From contig NZ_RAPF01000003.1 of NCBI RefSeq assembly GCF_003610805.1, forward strand, positions 310,001 through 374,000: a stretch of DNA of 64,000 nucleotides. Reading direction: 5' to 3'. Under the pieces are notes generated by a model. It was given only the letters and a program-made list of their open reading frames with translations. It ran no database searches and was not told where the DNA came from. This DNA comes from Altericroceibacterium spongiae. GTDB taxonomy: Bacteria; Pseudomonadota; Alphaproteobacteria; Sphingomonadales; Sphingomonadaceae. Of this stretch, positions 26,401 to 35,388 are shown piece by piece (positions within the stretch are counted from its first letter, which is position 1; every line of letters begins with the position of its first letter). Made by a program: the position numbers and the translations under genes.

Positions 26401-26666
26401 CGCGCTTATGTGCCAAGATCCGCCGTTTCACCGGCGGCCAAGACCGCGTTCACCGCTGGCCCTGAAACGAATGTCCGCTTTCTGGAGCGCGAAGACAAGG
26501 CTTGAATTATTGTTTTTCCACGTCACAATCGTCGCTTCCGGCCAAATGATCGGCTGCCCTCCGGGAAATTACCTGTCATCCGCCCGCAAGATCACGAAGC
26601 GGACTCCGTAAGAGGCCGGAGCGCAGGAACCGCAAGGGGCCCCTGCTCTCAGCGGACCCGCTCTCT
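26401..26666. other. leader or promoter region of the minigene
   Basis: No gene is supported here. Next to the SD is a hairpin CCGCCG / CGGCGG with a GTTTCAC-type loop (about 26422-26440). The AT-rich stretch near 26500-26530 (ATTATTGTTTTTCC on +) is the best promoter area for the minus strand. The rest shows no frame with a ribosome site. Confidence 0.35.
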
Positions 26667-27227
26667 CTAGCGGCAATCCTCGATCACCCGCGTCACTTCG
26701 GGCCAGGCGGGGATGAAGAGCTGCGGCAAGCCGCTCACGCCCACGGCAAACCGTCCCTTGCTGAATGCCATCGCATCGAGAAACGGATCGCGCGCGGCCA
26801 GCCGGGCCTGCAGGCCATCGGCCACCGGCGCAGCGCGGAAGGACTTTTGCGCGGTTTCCGTCTGAATCTGCATCGGCACAGCCGTTCCCGCCTGCCCGGC
26901 ACGGATCAGGCTGACCGTTTCGCTGGCCCGGTCGCAGCGCAGGGAGAAGACGGGCGCGGACGGATTTTCGCCGAAGGATGCCACACTGCCAGTGCCGCTC
27001 TGGCGATAGGACCAGTCGCCCGGCGTCTGCGGTGCATCCATCCAGTTATCATAGGTCGTTTGCCGCGGCGGTGGCTGCGGAATCGGCGTGCTGGAGGGCG
27101 GAGGGGGAGCCGGCGCGGGGGCGGGCGTCGGCGCCGGCGCCGGCGGCTCCACTTGCGGCACACAGGCGCCGAGCATGAGAAGCGGCAGTGCCAGCGGGAG
27201 AGTGAGGGAAAAGCTGCGTTTGTTCAT
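26667..27227 (-). CDS. proline-rich lipoprotein of unknown function
   Basis: A 186-residue protein with a lipoprotein signal (LPLLMLGAC, lipid-bearing Cys at residue 22) followed by a Pro/Ala-rich linker (about 28-54) typical of envelope lipoproteins that span peptidoglycan. The C-terminal part (about 60-186) is globular, with two more Cys (LRCDRAS and EDCR at the very end) that may form a disulfide. I recognise no family beyond similarity in style to sphingomonad envelope lipoproteins. It is divergent from tlyA, with only about 65 nt between starts. Confidence 0.75.
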   Translation of the reverse strand: MNKRSFSLTLPLALPLLMLGACVPQVEPPAPAPTPAPAPAPPPPSSTPIPQPPPRQTTYDNWMDAPQTPGDWSYRQSGTGSVASFGENPSAPVFSLRCDRASETVSLIRAGQAGTAVPMQIQTETAQKSFRAAPVADGLQARLAARDPFLDAMAFSKGRFAVGVSGLPQLFIPAWPEVTRVIEDCR

Positions 27228-27292
27228 GGGCTCCGTCTTTGCCGTTTCCTGGGTGCTGGCTCAAGCGCGCATTCATCGCTATGCGCATCGCC

Positions 27293-28030
27293 ATGGCCAA
27301 ACAACGTCTCGATCAGCTTCTTGTGTCCCGCGGTCTCGTCGAAAGCCGTTCGCGCGCGCAGGCGCTGGTGATGGCCGGGCTGGTCTATATCGGTGAAAAG
27401 AAGGCGGAAAAGCCGGGGCAGCAGGTGGCCGATGATGTGGCGCTGGATGTGCGCGGACGCGACCATCCGTGGGTTTCGCGCGGCGGAATCAAGCTCGCCC
27501 ATGCGCTCGAAACCTTCGATCTCGATCCTGCGGGGGCTGTGGCGATGGATATCGGCAGCTCGACCGGCGGCTTCACCGACGTTTTGCTCCAGAACGGGGC
27601 GGACCATGTTTTCGCCGTGGATTCGGGCACCAATCAGCTTGCCTGGAAATTGCGGCAGGACCCGCGCGTGACGGTGCTGGAAAAGACCAGCGCCCGCATT
27701 CTCACGGCGGAGCAGATTGACCGGAGCTGCAACTGGGTGGTCTGCGATGCGAGCTTTATCTCGCTCGCCAAAGTGCTCGACACGCCTTTGCGGCTGGCGG
27801 CGCGCGCCTGTCGCCTCGTCGCGCTGATAAAACCGCAATTCGAAGTGGGCCGCGCCGAGGTGGGCAAAGGCGGCGTGGTGCGCGACCCTGCTCTGCATGA
27901 GCGGGTTTGCAATGAAACCCGCCAGTGGCTTGCGGATCTCGGCGGCTGGACCGTTCAGGGCATCACCCAAAGCCCGATCACCGGCCCGGAAGGCAATATC
28001 GAATTTCTGATTTCCGCTCACAGAGACTGA
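27293..28030 (+). CDS. tlyA: TlyA family rRNA (cytidine-2'-O)-methyltransferase
   Basis: A 245-residue protein with an N-terminal S4 RNA-binding domain (RLDQLLVSRGLVESRSRAQALVMAGLVYI, residues 5-35) and a FtsJ-like SAM methyltransferase domain: VAMDIGSSTGGFTDVLLQNGA near residue 83, VVCDASFISL near 150 and ALIKPQFEVG near 182. TlyA methylates 16S and 23S rRNA cytidines and sets capreomycin sensitivity in mycobacteria. I chose ATG 27293 (MAKQRLDQ); ATG 27281 adds four residues. Neither has a clear SD, so a leaderless or weakly initiated message is possible. Confidence 0.9.
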   Translation: MAKQRLDQLLVSRGLVESRSRAQALVMAGLVYIGEKKAEKPGQQVADDVALDVRGRDHPWVSRGGIKLAHALETFDLDPAGAVAMDIGSSTGGFTDVLLQNGADHVFAVDSGTNQLAWKLRQDPRVTVLEKTSARILTAEQIDRSCNWVVCDASFISLAKVLDTPLRLAARACRLVALIKPQFEVGRAEVGKGGVVRDPALHERVCNETRQWLADLGGWTVQGITQSPITGPEGNIEFLISAHRD

Positions 28031-28206
28031 GCGGGGACACCGGGCAGCCCCAGGGTGCCGGGCATATTTCAGCGCGGGCGAGTGGCAATCATGTCCGGCC
28101 GGTGACAGGATGATCCATAATGGAACGGGATCGGAGCTAGTGGCCGTTGCGCGCTAGCTTGCCGGTCGCCAATATGCTCCAGTCCATGCGGACAGATCAT
28201 ATTACC

Positions 28207-28263
28207 GCCAACATCATATCGCAGCCAACACCATTTGCAGCCAACATCATATCGCAGCCAACA
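28207..28263 (+). repeat. 24-bp direct repeat, period 33 bp, upstream of the TspO gene
   Basis: The same 24 bases (beginning GCCAACATCATATCGCAGCC) occur at 28207-28230 and 28240-28263. A related ATCATAT lies at 28197. The period is 11 codons, but the frame upstream of ATG 28282 has no ribosome site, so this is more likely 5' untranslated or promoter sequence. Confidence 0.8.
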
Positions 28264-28281
28264 GGGGCAACAGGGATAGCC

Positions 28282-28839
28282 ATGAATCGAATAGCTTCAC
28301 CGGCGCAGCTTCGCGCCAGTTTCCTGCGCTGGGCTTTGTTTCTGGTGCCTGCCATCACGCTGGCGGGCTTCCTGTCCGGCCGGGCGGCAGGCAGCGGCCC
28401 CGGCAATCCGTGGTTTGACGGTCTGGTCAAGCCGGCCATTTTTCCGCCCCCGGCCACTTTCGGCATCGTCTGGACGGTTCTCTATATCATGATGGGTCTG
28501 TCGCTGGCGCTGATCTGCGCGGCGCGCGGTGCACGCGGGCGCGGCCTCGCCATCCTGCTCTTTATCCTGCAACTGGCGCTTAATCTTGCATGGTCGCCGG
28601 TCTTTTTCGGGGCGCATCAGATCACTTACGGGCTGGTGATTATCGGCCTGCTCGATGTGATGGTGCTGCTCACGATCTTCGCCGTATGGCGCGTGCGGCG
28701 TGCGGCGGCGGTGCTATTGCTGCCTTATCTGGCATGGGTGCTTTTCGCCACGGTGCTGAATTATCAGTTTCTTATCGCCAATCCCGATGCAGACGGGGCC
28801 GAAGGATCGCATAATGCCGTCCAGCGCATTACGCTGTAA
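28282..28839 (+). CDS. tspO: TspO/MBR family tryptophan-rich sensory protein
   Basis: A 185-residue protein with five predicted membrane helices. TspO marks are GNPWFDGLVKPAIFPPPATFGIVWTVLYIMMG (about 41-72), ALNLAWSPVFFGAH (about 103-116) and the final LNYQFLIANP. The family binds porphyrins and has been linked to tetrapyrrole and stress control. ATG 28282 has AGGGATA upstream; the in-frame N-terminal extension to 28147 consists largely of a DNA repeat and is not used. The 250 nt between tlyA and this start hold that repeat and no other gene. The sequence N-terminal to helix 1 is longer than in Rhodobacter TspO. Confidence 0.9.
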   Translation: MNRIASPAQLRASFLRWALFLVPAITLAGFLSGRAAGSGPGNPWFDGLVKPAIFPPPATFGIVWTVLYIMMGLSLALICAARGARGRGLAILLFILQLALNLAWSPVFFGAHQITYGLVIIGLLDVMVLLTIFAVWRVRRAAAVLLLPYLAWVLFATVLNYQFLIANPDADGAEGSHNAVQRITL

Positions 28840-28983
28840 GCGGCAGGAGGCGGCGCATCGGCCCCGGCGGGGCAGCGCCGTCTTTCGCCGGCACCCGCTT
28901 ATGACTATATAGAGCGGGACAAGAGCGCGGGCCTGCCCATCGGGGGCTTGCCGGGCCGCTCATGAGAGACCAGAGAGAATTTC

Positions 28984-29238
28984 ATGCAAAGCCAGAATCC
29001 CCGCATCGCCGATTTCGTCAAACTTGCCAACAGCGCCGCCGGTACATTCGCCGGCATGACCCGCGAAGCCCGTGAGGCCGCCCGCGAACGCATGAAGGAA
29101 ACCTTCGGCGGCTTCGACTTCGTCAGCCGCGAAGAATTCGATGCGGTGAAGGAAATGGCTGCCAAAGCCCGCGAAGAAAACGAGAAGCTGTCAGAACGAC
29201 TGGCTGCACTGGAAGCGAAACTGGCCGGGAAGGAGTAA
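28984..29238 (+). CDS. ubiK: ubiquinone biosynthesis accessory factor UbiK (BMFP)
   Basis: An 84-residue protein of the UbiK/YqiC family, which helps assemble the ubiquinone-synthesis complex and has membrane-fusogenic activity in vitro. It starts QNPRIADFVKLANSAAGTFAGMTREARE and ends in a coiled coil (about 50-82, EEFDAVKEMAAKAREENEKLSERLAALEAKL by its heptads). The FVSREEFD segment is typical. Start ATG 28984 follows AGAGAG. Length is normal. Confidence 0.92.
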   Translation: MQSQNPRIADFVKLANSAAGTFAGMTREAREAARERMKETFGGFDFVSREEFDAVKEMAAKAREENEKLSERLAALEAKLAGKE

Positions 29239-29621
29239 GGCCACCCGGCGACATAAACTTCGCGGTTTCGAGCCCGGTTTTCTCCCCCGATAACAGCGTT
29301 TGGCAGCGCGGAAGACGGGCTCAAAATCCAGAACGTTCGGTACACGTAGTGATCGAGCGGTATAGTATTGTCGGAATGATCGAAAGAGAGCCTCTAAAGT
29401 TTAGGCTGGCAGCGGAAATGTCCGCAATGCTGGCGAGGACGGAAGGTCCATTTTCGGTACAAAGATCTCAAAAGCGAGCGTTCCGGGGACGAAATTTCCC
29501 CTGCGGTCTCATGATTCTTTTCGCCATTTTGGCATCCTTCCCGCATTTCCGCCCGTCCCAATAGACAAAACCCATCACACCCCGTCAGAATAGCTTTTCC
29601 GATCTGCATCGGGAGGCATGA
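29239..29621. other. intergenic region, no supported gene
   Basis: GAGCCCG (29270-29276) pairs with CGGGCTC (29316-29322), followed by AAAA, a possible 3' structure of ubiK. Bases 29394-29520 hold GCGGA-AATG-TCCGC and a stretch that in one + frame reads AEMSAML and PFSVQRSQKRAF, resembling the worn intergenic repeats I recall from alphaproteobacteria. The 71-codon frame there has no ribosome site. Nothing else is visible. Confidence 0.35.
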
Positions 29622-30101
29622 ATGCGTATGGGTCAACTTGGGACACAATGGCTGCTCACCGGGCTGCTGGCTCTGGCACCGGTGGCCGGGGTTTCGGCAG
29701 CTTCCGATGGCGCAGCGCAGGCGGATGAGGCGGCGGTTTTGCAGGTAGAGGCAGTTCGGCTCGAAGCCATGCGGGAGGGGGATATCGCCACGCTGGATCG
29801 TATTACCGGCGCGGATTACGTCCATATCGAAAGCACCGGGCAGCGCCGCAATAAGGCGGAATTTCTCGACGGATTCAGGAACCGCGAATATCGCTTCAAA
29901 AGCTTTGTGATCGAGGCCAATCATGTCCGGATGCTCGGCAATGTGGCAGTGGTCACAGGGCGCTACAGCAATATTATCGAAACGCCCGAAGGGGTGCAGC
30001 CGGTCAAACATGCGCGGCATATGCGCGTCTATGCTTTGCGCGAGGGCCGGTGGATCAATATCGCCCATCAGGCGACGGCGATTGCGGATGACACGCCCTG
30101 A
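29622..30101 (+). CDS. secreted NTF2-like (SnoaL/DUF4440) protein
   Basis: A 159-residue protein with a signal peptide (WLLTGLLALAPVAGVSA-ASD), so periplasmic, and one NTF2-fold domain (about 38-155): EAMREGDIATLDRITGADYVHIESTGQRRNKAEFLDGF, then GNVAVVTGRYS and the exit REGRWINIAHQAT. The fold forms a cone with a pocket; many DUF4440 members have no known reaction. ATG 29622 follows GGGAGGC. It stands alone between ubiK and recO. Confidence 0.85.
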   Translation: MRMGQLGTQWLLTGLLALAPVAGVSAASDGAAQADEAAVLQVEAVRLEAMREGDIATLDRITGADYVHIESTGQRRNKAEFLDGFRNREYRFKSFVIEANHVRMLGNVAVVTGRYSNIIETPEGVQPVKHARHMRVYALREGRWINIAHQATAIADDTP

Positions 30102-30208
30102 TCCAGCACGGGGATAGCTCTGCGCGGGCAAAGCGGGGCAGGTTTTAAGAGCGGCGCGGGGCAACGAAGCATCTTGCCCAAAGCTCTCCCGCAGGCCACA
30201 TCGCGGCC

Positions 30209-30808
30209 ATGCATATTCGCGCACCCGCTTTGCTGCTTGCGGCCCGTCCCCATGGGGAGACGGCGGCCATCGCGCGGGTGCTGACCGAGCGTTACGGGCT
30301 GGTCGCGGCTTATGTCGCCGGGGCGCGGGGGCGGCATTTGCGCCCGGTGATGATTCCCGGCAATGCGGTGGAGCTGCAACTGAGCGTGCGCTCCGAACAT
30401 CAGCTTCCTTTCGCCAGGCTCGAACTGACCGAAAGCCGGGGGCCGTGGATGGTCGAACCGCTGCCCGCCGCGGCGATCGGCTGGGTATGCGCGCTCACCG
30501 CTACGGCGCTGCCCGAACGCCATCCCTATCCGGCGCTTTTCTCCGCGCTCGAGGCGCTGTTGCGGGCGATTTGCCATGCCCCCTCCGCTCGCGGCTGGGC
30601 GGGGGCACTGGTCGCCTATGAAACATTATTGTTGCGTGAACTGGGCTATGGCGAAAATCTCCGCCCGCCCGATGGCGATCTGCCGGAAATTATCGCTGCC
30701 ATGGAGCGGATCGGGCCGATTCTCGACCACTACCTCCTTGCCGAGCGGCGCGGCGATGTTATGGCGGCGCGAATCCGCTTGAAAGAACGTCTGGAAAGAA
30801 TGGTATAG
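30209..30808 (+). CDS. recO: DNA repair protein RecO
   Basis: A 199-residue RecO, which anneals single strands and loads RecA on SSB-coated DNA in the RecFOR pathway. It has the N-terminal OB fold (about 1-75: [37 protein letters not shown] in pieces) and the helical C-terminal domain (LLLRELGYG near 143). It is shorter than E. coli RecO (242) and I see no Cys4 zinc site. The upstream ribosome site is weak. leuB starts 2 nt after its stop, so the two are co-transcribed, an unusual pairing of repair and leucine synthesis. Confidence 0.92.
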   Translation: MHIRAPALLLAARPHGETAAIARVLTERYGLVAAYVAGARGRHLRPVMIPGNAVELQLSVRSEHQLPFARLELTESRGPWMVEPLPAAAIGWVCALTATALPERHPYPALFSALEALLRAICHAPSARGWAGALVAYETLLLRELGYGENLRPPDGDLPEIIAAMERIGPILDHYLLAERRGDVMAARIRLKERLERMV

Positions 30809-30810
30809 CT

Positions 30811-31869
30811 ATGAAAATTGCAATTCTGGCAGGGGACGGCATCGGCCCCGAAATCATGGGTGAAGCGCGCAAGGTGATGAATGCGCTCGACCTGCCCGAT
30901 TGCACGATTATGGAAGGCGATGTCGGCGGGGCAGGGTATAAGAAACACGGCCACCCGCTGCCGCCCGAAACGCTGGATATGGCCAAAGCCGCCGATGCGG
31001 TGCTGTTCGGTGCCGTGGGCGATCCCGATTGCGACAATCTCGAACGCCATTTGCGGCCCGAACAGGCTATTCTCGGCCTGAGGCAGGCGCTCGGCCTGTT
31101 CGCCAATCTGCGCCCGGCGACTATGTTTCCGGGACTGGAAGATCTCTCCGCCCTGCGCCCCGAAGTCGCCCGCGCGATCGATCTGCTGATCGTGCGCGAG
31201 CTGAACGGGGATGTTTATTTCGGCGAAAAGGCTATCCGCACGCTGGAGGACGGGCGCCGTCAGGGGTACGATTTCATGTCCTATGCCGAGGATGAAGTGC
31301 GCCGCATCGCCCATGCCGGTTTCCGCGCCGCGCAGACCCGCAAGAAGCGTCTCACCAGCGTGGACAAGGCCAATGTGCTCGAAACCAGCCAGCTCTGGCG
31401 CGATGTGGTAATCGAAGTCGCCCGCGACTATCCCGATGTCGAGCTGAGCCATATGTATGTCGATAATGCCGCCATGCAGCTGGTGCGCGATCCGGGCCAG
31501 TTCGATGTGATCGTGACCGGCAATCTGTTCGGCGATATCCTGTCGGATCAGGCGAGCATGTGCGTCGGTTCCATCGGTTTGCTCGCTTCCGCGTCGCTGG
31601 GCGAAGAGCGGACCGAATGGGGCACAAAGGGCCTCTATGAGCCGATTCACGGCAGCGCGCCCGATATTGCCGGTCAGGGCAAGGCCAATCCGATGGCCAC
31701 CATCCTCAGCCTCGCCATGATGCTGCGGCATAGTTTCGGGCGCGAAGCCGACGCTGCACGCGTGGAAAAAGCCGTGGCCAGAGTGCTGGAACAGGGCATC
31801 AAGGGCGCCGATCTCGGCGGAAGTGCCGGCACTGCGGAAATTGGCGATGCGGTTCTCGCCAGTCTGTAA
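30811..31869 (+). CDS. leuB: 3-isopropylmalate dehydrogenase
   Basis: Oxidises and decarboxylates 3-isopropylmalate with NAD+ in leucine synthesis. The 352-residue protein has the family start [15 protein letters not shown], the substrate-binding Arg segment [11 protein letters not shown] (about 97-107), [12 protein letters not shown] near 130, the catalytic Lys/Asp segment [30 protein letters not shown] (about 213-242) and the NAD-binding [18 protein letters not shown] near 275. Length is normal. leuA, leuC and leuD are not in the window. Confidence 0.96.
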   Translation: MKIAILAGDGIGPEIMGEARKVMNALDLPDCTIMEGDVGGAGYKKHGHPLPPETLDMAKAADAVLFGAVGDPDCDNLERHLRPEQAILGLRQALGLFANLRPATMFPGLEDLSALRPEVARAIDLLIVRELNGDVYFGEKAIRTLEDGRRQGYDFMSYAEDEVRRIAHAGFRAAQTRKKRLTSVDKANVLETSQLWRDVVIEVARDYPDVELSHMYVDNAAMQLVRDPGQFDVIVTGNLFGDILSDQASMCVGSIGLLASASLGEERTEWGTKGLYEPIHGSAPDIAGQGKANPMATILSLAMMLRHSFGREADAARVEKAVARVLEQGIKGADLGGSAGTAEIGDAVLASL

Positions 31870-31941
31870 AGCGCCCTTCGGCGAAGACTCTCGGGAACCG
31901 GGCAGGCATTTGGCAATATCTGTCCTGTAGGGCCGGATGCC

Positions 31942-33108
31942 ATGGAGACCGTTACGCAGATTTTACCAGATCCCGATGCGGATAGCTGCCCGGCCGGGGA
32001 GAACCCTCCGGCCGGGGCGCTGCAACTGGCGGTTATCCTGCCCACACTCAATGAACGGGCCAATATCGCCCCGATGGTCGCCCGGCTCGATCAAGCGCTG
32101 GGTGCGGAAGGCTGGGAAGCGATTTTCGTCGACGATAACAGCCGCGACGGCACGGCGGACGAAATCCGCCGGATCGCCCGAACGGACCCGCGTATCCGGG
32201 TGATCCAGCGGATCGGCCGGCGCGGTCTGTCCGGCGCTGCGATAGAGGGAATGTGTGCCACTGCCGCCCCCTTCGTGGCGGTGATGGATGCGGACCATCA
32301 GCACGATCCGGCACTGCTGCGGCCCATGCTTCAGGCGGTGCGCAGCGGTGAGGCCGATATCGCCATCGCGTCGCGCTTTGCACAGGGCGGCACGGCGGCA
32401 GGTCTCGCCAGCGAAAGCCGGGAAGCAGGCTCACGCATTGCCAATGCGCTGGCCCGCAAGCTGACCGGCACCGAACTGAGCGATGCGATGAGCGGTTATT
32501 TCCTGCTGCGCACCGAGCAGTTGCGTGCGCAGGCGGGGCGCCTGTCGGGTATCGGTTTCAAAATCCTGCTCGATATTCTGGGAAGTGCGCCGAAGAGCTT
32601 GAAGGTGAAGGAATTTCCGCTGACATTCGCGGCAAGAGCCGCCGGAGAAAGCAAATTGGATAATGGTGTCGCACTGGATTTTCTGGCCGGATTGTATGAA
32701 CGCTATCTCGGGCGGATCGTCCCCACGCGGTTTGCCCTGTTCGGCACGGTCGGGGCCATCGGGATCGGCGTGCATATGGCGGTGCTGTCGTTGCTTTATC
32801 TCGTTTTCGGCAGTGTTTTCGCGCTCGCCCAGAGCTGCGCCACGCTGGCGGCGATGACCTTCAATTTCTGGCTCAACAATTTCCTTACCTATCGCGATCA
32901 GAAGCTCAGCGGCTGGAAGCAATTGCTCACCGGCTGGGCCGGATTTTGCCTGACCTGCCTGATCGGTGCTGCCGCCAATATCGGCGTCGCCACGCTTTTG
33001 CAGGAGCGCGGCTTTCACTGGTGGGCTGCGGCGCTGATCGGCATTCTGCTGGGCTCGGTCTGGAATTACGCGCTGTCGAGCCGCTTTATTTGGGGACGTT
33101 ACAAATAG
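31942..33108 (+). CDS. GT2 (DPM1-like) glycosyltransferase fused to a GtrA membrane domain
   Basis: A 388-residue two-part protein. Residues 30 to about 245 are a family 2 glycosyltransferase like dolichyl/polyprenyl-phosphate mannosyl or glucosyl synthase: VILPTLNERANI, FVDDNSRDGT, VMDADHQHDP (metal-binding DxD-like). Residues about 255-388 are a GtrA-type four-helix membrane domain (RFALFGTVGAIGIGVHMAVL… FNFWLNNFLTYRDQKLSG). It probably charges a polyprenyl phosphate with a sugar and flips or passes it. The GT39 gene converges with it 16 nt away, a plausible user of the lipid-linked sugar. Confidence 0.92.
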   Translation: METVTQILPDPDADSCPAGENPPAGALQLAVILPTLNERANIAPMVARLDQALGAEGWEAIFVDDNSRDGTADEIRRIARTDPRIRVIQRIGRRGLSGAAIEGMCATAAPFVAVMDADHQHDPALLRPMLQAVRSGEADIAIASRFAQGGTAAGLASESREAGSRIANALARKLTGTELSDAMSGYFLLRTEQLRAQAGRLSGIGFKILLDILGSAPKSLKVKEFPLTFAARAAGESKLDNGVALDFLAGLYERYLGRIVPTRFALFGTVGAIGIGVHMAVLSLLYLVFGSVFALAQSCATLAAMTFNFWLNNFLTYRDQKLSGWKQLLTGWAGFCLTCLIGAAANIGVATLLQERGFHWWAAALIGILLGSVWNYALSSRFIWGRYK

Positions 33109-33124
33109 AGTTTAATCTTCAGTG

Positions 33125-34402
33125 TCAGACCCAGCCGGGCAACCAGTTCCACAGGCGGAAGGATTGCTCGCCCGCCAGCGGCGCAGCGCTGAGAATCGGG
33201 TAAAAGAAGGCGAAAAGCGCCGCCGAGGCGGCTAGCACCGCCAGCGACACTTTGCGCCATCCCGCCTGCCACAGACGATCGAGCGCAATTGCGAGCGCGG
33301 CCAGCAGAAAACAGCCGGGTAACAGATAATGGAAATAAAACTGCACCGGCTTGGGGGCGATAACCCACAGGCCCAGACTGGCCGCATAGAGAATGCTGAC
33401 GGCCAGCGCGGCACGATGATCGCGGAACAGGCCGGCCCATACGCACCAGAGCAGCGCCGGCAGGCCGATCAGCATGGTTAGCGGATTACCGACCATGAAA
33501 ATACCGCGCTGGGCGCCGTCGGCTTCGCGGTAGAGATACCAGATTGGCTTCAGATTGAGCACCCATTGATACCACTCGCTGCGATAGGGGTGGGAGAGTT
33601 TGCCGGTGCTTTCCTGCAAAGCGATCATATGGCGATGCGTGCCGATGAAACCCCAGGGAGACACCGGATCGTAGGCCATCAGGAAAGCGGGCCAATAGGT
33701 GAGCCAGTAGACAGCAAGAGGCAGCAGGCCGAGCCACAGTGTGGCTTCGGCCAGGCTTATGCCCGGTATCGGTGCGCCGCGTGTGCTGAACAGGACACGC
33801 CATCCGGCATGTTTTGCGCGGATCGCCAGGAAAGCCACCCCCGGCAGAATGGCGACAGGGACGGCATTCCATTTCGACCCCATCGCGCAGCCAAGCGCGA
33901 TCCCTGCAATGATGAGGCGCCAGCGGGCACGCTCGGCTTCGCGCATAGCCGCTGCGCACATCCACAAGGCGATCATCACGAAACAGACCATGAAGATATC
34001 GAGCATGGCGATACGCGACTGAACGAAGAGCATGAAACCGGTCGCCAGCAACCAGCCTCCGGCCAGTGTGGCAAACCGGGAAAGCGTAGCGAACCACAAG
34101 GCACGCATGGCTGCAAACAGGGCCAGCGTTCCGAACAAGGCGGGGAAGAAACGCCAGCCAAAGGCATTATTGCCGTAAAGCGCAATGCCTGCTGCGATCA
34201 GTTCCTTGCCGACCATGGGGTGTTCGGGATTGAGCTGGCGCGAAAGGTGAAGAATCGCCCGGGCCGCCGCGGGATAATAGGTCTCATCGAAATAGATCGT
34301 TGAGGGGGTGGCGAGGCGGACGAAGCATAAAAGGCCGAAGGCCAGAGTGAGGAGGAGGCTGGCGAGGACAGGGCCTCTTTCCCGCAGGGCTGATCGGTTC
34401 AT
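33125..34402 (-). CDS. GT39 family (protein O-mannosyltransferase-like) glycosyltransferase
   Basis: A 425-residue multi-pass membrane protein of the PMT/GT39 type, which transfers a sugar from polyprenyl-phosphate sugar to a protein or polymer on the outer side of the membrane. The first loop has the catalytic acidic motif FDETYYPAAARAIL near residue 40, followed by NPEHPMVGKELIAAGI. About ten hydrophobic segments follow, and the C-terminus matches the PMT 4TMC domain (HYLLPGCFLLAALAIALDRLW). It faces the GT2-GtrA gene tail to tail. Confidence 0.9.
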   Translation of the reverse strand: MNRSALRERGPVLASLLLTLAFGLLCFVRLATPSTIYFDETYYPAAARAILHLSRQLNPEHPMVGKELIAAGIALYGNNAFGWRFFPALFGTLALFAAMRALWFATLSRFATLAGGWLLATGFMLFVQSRIAMLDIFMVCFVMIALWMCAAAMREAERARWRLIIAGIALGCAMGSKWNAVPVAILPGVAFLAIRAKHAGWRVLFSTRGAPIPGISLAEATLWLGLLPLAVYWLTYWPAFLMAYDPVSPWGFIGTHRHMIALQESTGKLSHPYRSEWYQWVLNLKPIWYLYREADGAQRGIFMVGNPLTMLIGLPALLWCVWAGLFRDHRAALAVSILYAASLGLWVIAPKPVQFYFHYLLPGCFLLAALAIALDRLWQAGWRKVSLAVLAASAALFAFFYPILSAAPLAGEQSFRLWNWLPGWV

Positions 34403-34651
34403 GAGGTTGGGTCTGGACTCGGTGAGGGCGCCATCGGGGCGTTTCGCGGGGATCGGGCAGAAATGGCTGGCCGATATTTAGGAAGATATTGAAATATCGT
34501 CATATTTCTGTGCCTTCCCTTCCGGCGTTGTACCATTTTTCTGCCCCTTTCAAAAGCGCGGGCAACGGGCTCTGATGCCAGCGATAAGCGGCGCTGCGGG
34601 GCGAGGCAAGCCAATGGATCGACTGGCCTGTAACCGGTGCTCGCTCCCGGA

Positions 34652-35239
34652 TCAGCCGTTTTGCCGGATATGGTGAAAGGCCGTTCCCATCAGGCGGTTT
34701 ATCTCCTCGCTGCTCAGGACATATTGTGGTTCATAATCGAAACCGGTTTTGCCGGTTCGCGGCCAGCGATCGACATAAAGGGCTTTGTCGGGGCCGAAAG
34801 TGGCCAGCACATGCTGCGTCAGCCGCGCCGGGGCGGTGTCCGAACCGGCGATGCGAAACAAAGCGGCATCGACGATATAAGGGCCGGTCATGACCCATAT
34901 ATGGCCGTTCCATTCAGGCTGGTCTTTGCTGAAGATGGCCGGTCCGTCGAAGGTATCGTCTTGTTCGAAAACCGGTTCGCCATTCAGCCGGAGCGTGCCT
35001 GCCACCACATGAACGGGCGCATCCAGCTTGCTTTCGAGCCGCACCGCCAGGGCCGCGCTTATCAGCGCCGCCGTATCGGGCGTTTCGGGAAAGATTTTGA
35101 GCAACTCGACCGCGTGGTGCGCCAATATTGCACCGTCGCGATCTTCCATCCGATAGGATTTAAAGGTTTTGGCCGCTGGCCAGCCATGTCGGGCGGCAAT
35201 CAATTGCCCCAACCGGGTCAGATTCTTGATGCTTGGCAT
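34652..35239 (-). CDS. hypothetical cytosolic protein
   Basis: I do not recognise a family. From ATG 35239 the product has 195 residues with no signal peptide or membrane segment: PSIKNLTRLGQLIAARHGW at the start, HVVAGTLRLNGEPVFEQDD mid-way, and WNGHIWVMTGPYIVDAALFRIA, which hint at a peptidase- or transglutaminase-like beta core but prove nothing. The frame continues to 35347, where an ATG has a GGGAG site at 6 nt; that start would add a basic 36-residue tail and leave only about 40 nt to metZ. The choice is open. Its 3' end is 249 nt from the GT39 start, a gap in which I see no gene. Confidence 0.6.
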   Translation of the reverse strand: MPSIKNLTRLGQLIAARHGWPAAKTFKSYRMEDRDGAILAHHAVELLKIFPETPDTAALISAALAVRLESKLDAPVHVVAGTLRLNGEPVFEQDDTFDGPAIFSKDQPEWNGHIWVMTGPYIVDAALFRIAGSDTAPARLTQHVLATFGPDKALYVDRWPRTGKTGFDYEPQYVLSSEEINRLMGTAFHHIRQNG

Positions 35240-35388
35240 GGGGGCCGCTTTAATCGGCCTGCCTTGCGGGCGCCAGTGAGAAGCACAGCGATTTTTGAAC
35301 CCTGCCTGCGGGGTTGTCGCAAGATGGCATTTTTGCGCTTTCAACATGGCTTGCTCCCGGCGCAACGCAGTCGTAAGTGCAGCGCATC

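Noticed and set aside
28147-28281. N-terminal extension of TspO from 28147
   Set aside because: The extension is mostly the translated 33-bp repeat, has no ribosome site, and known TspO proteins start near the first helix.
29349-29564. 71-codon + frame between ubiK and the NTF2-like gene
   Set aside because: No ribosome site and no recognisable domain; treated as possible repeat remnant only.
35240-35388. SAM riboswitch before metZ
   Set aside because: I compared the gap with the SAM-II and SAM/SAH cores as I remember them and could not fit the conserved bases. An Infernal scan with Rfam models would settle it.
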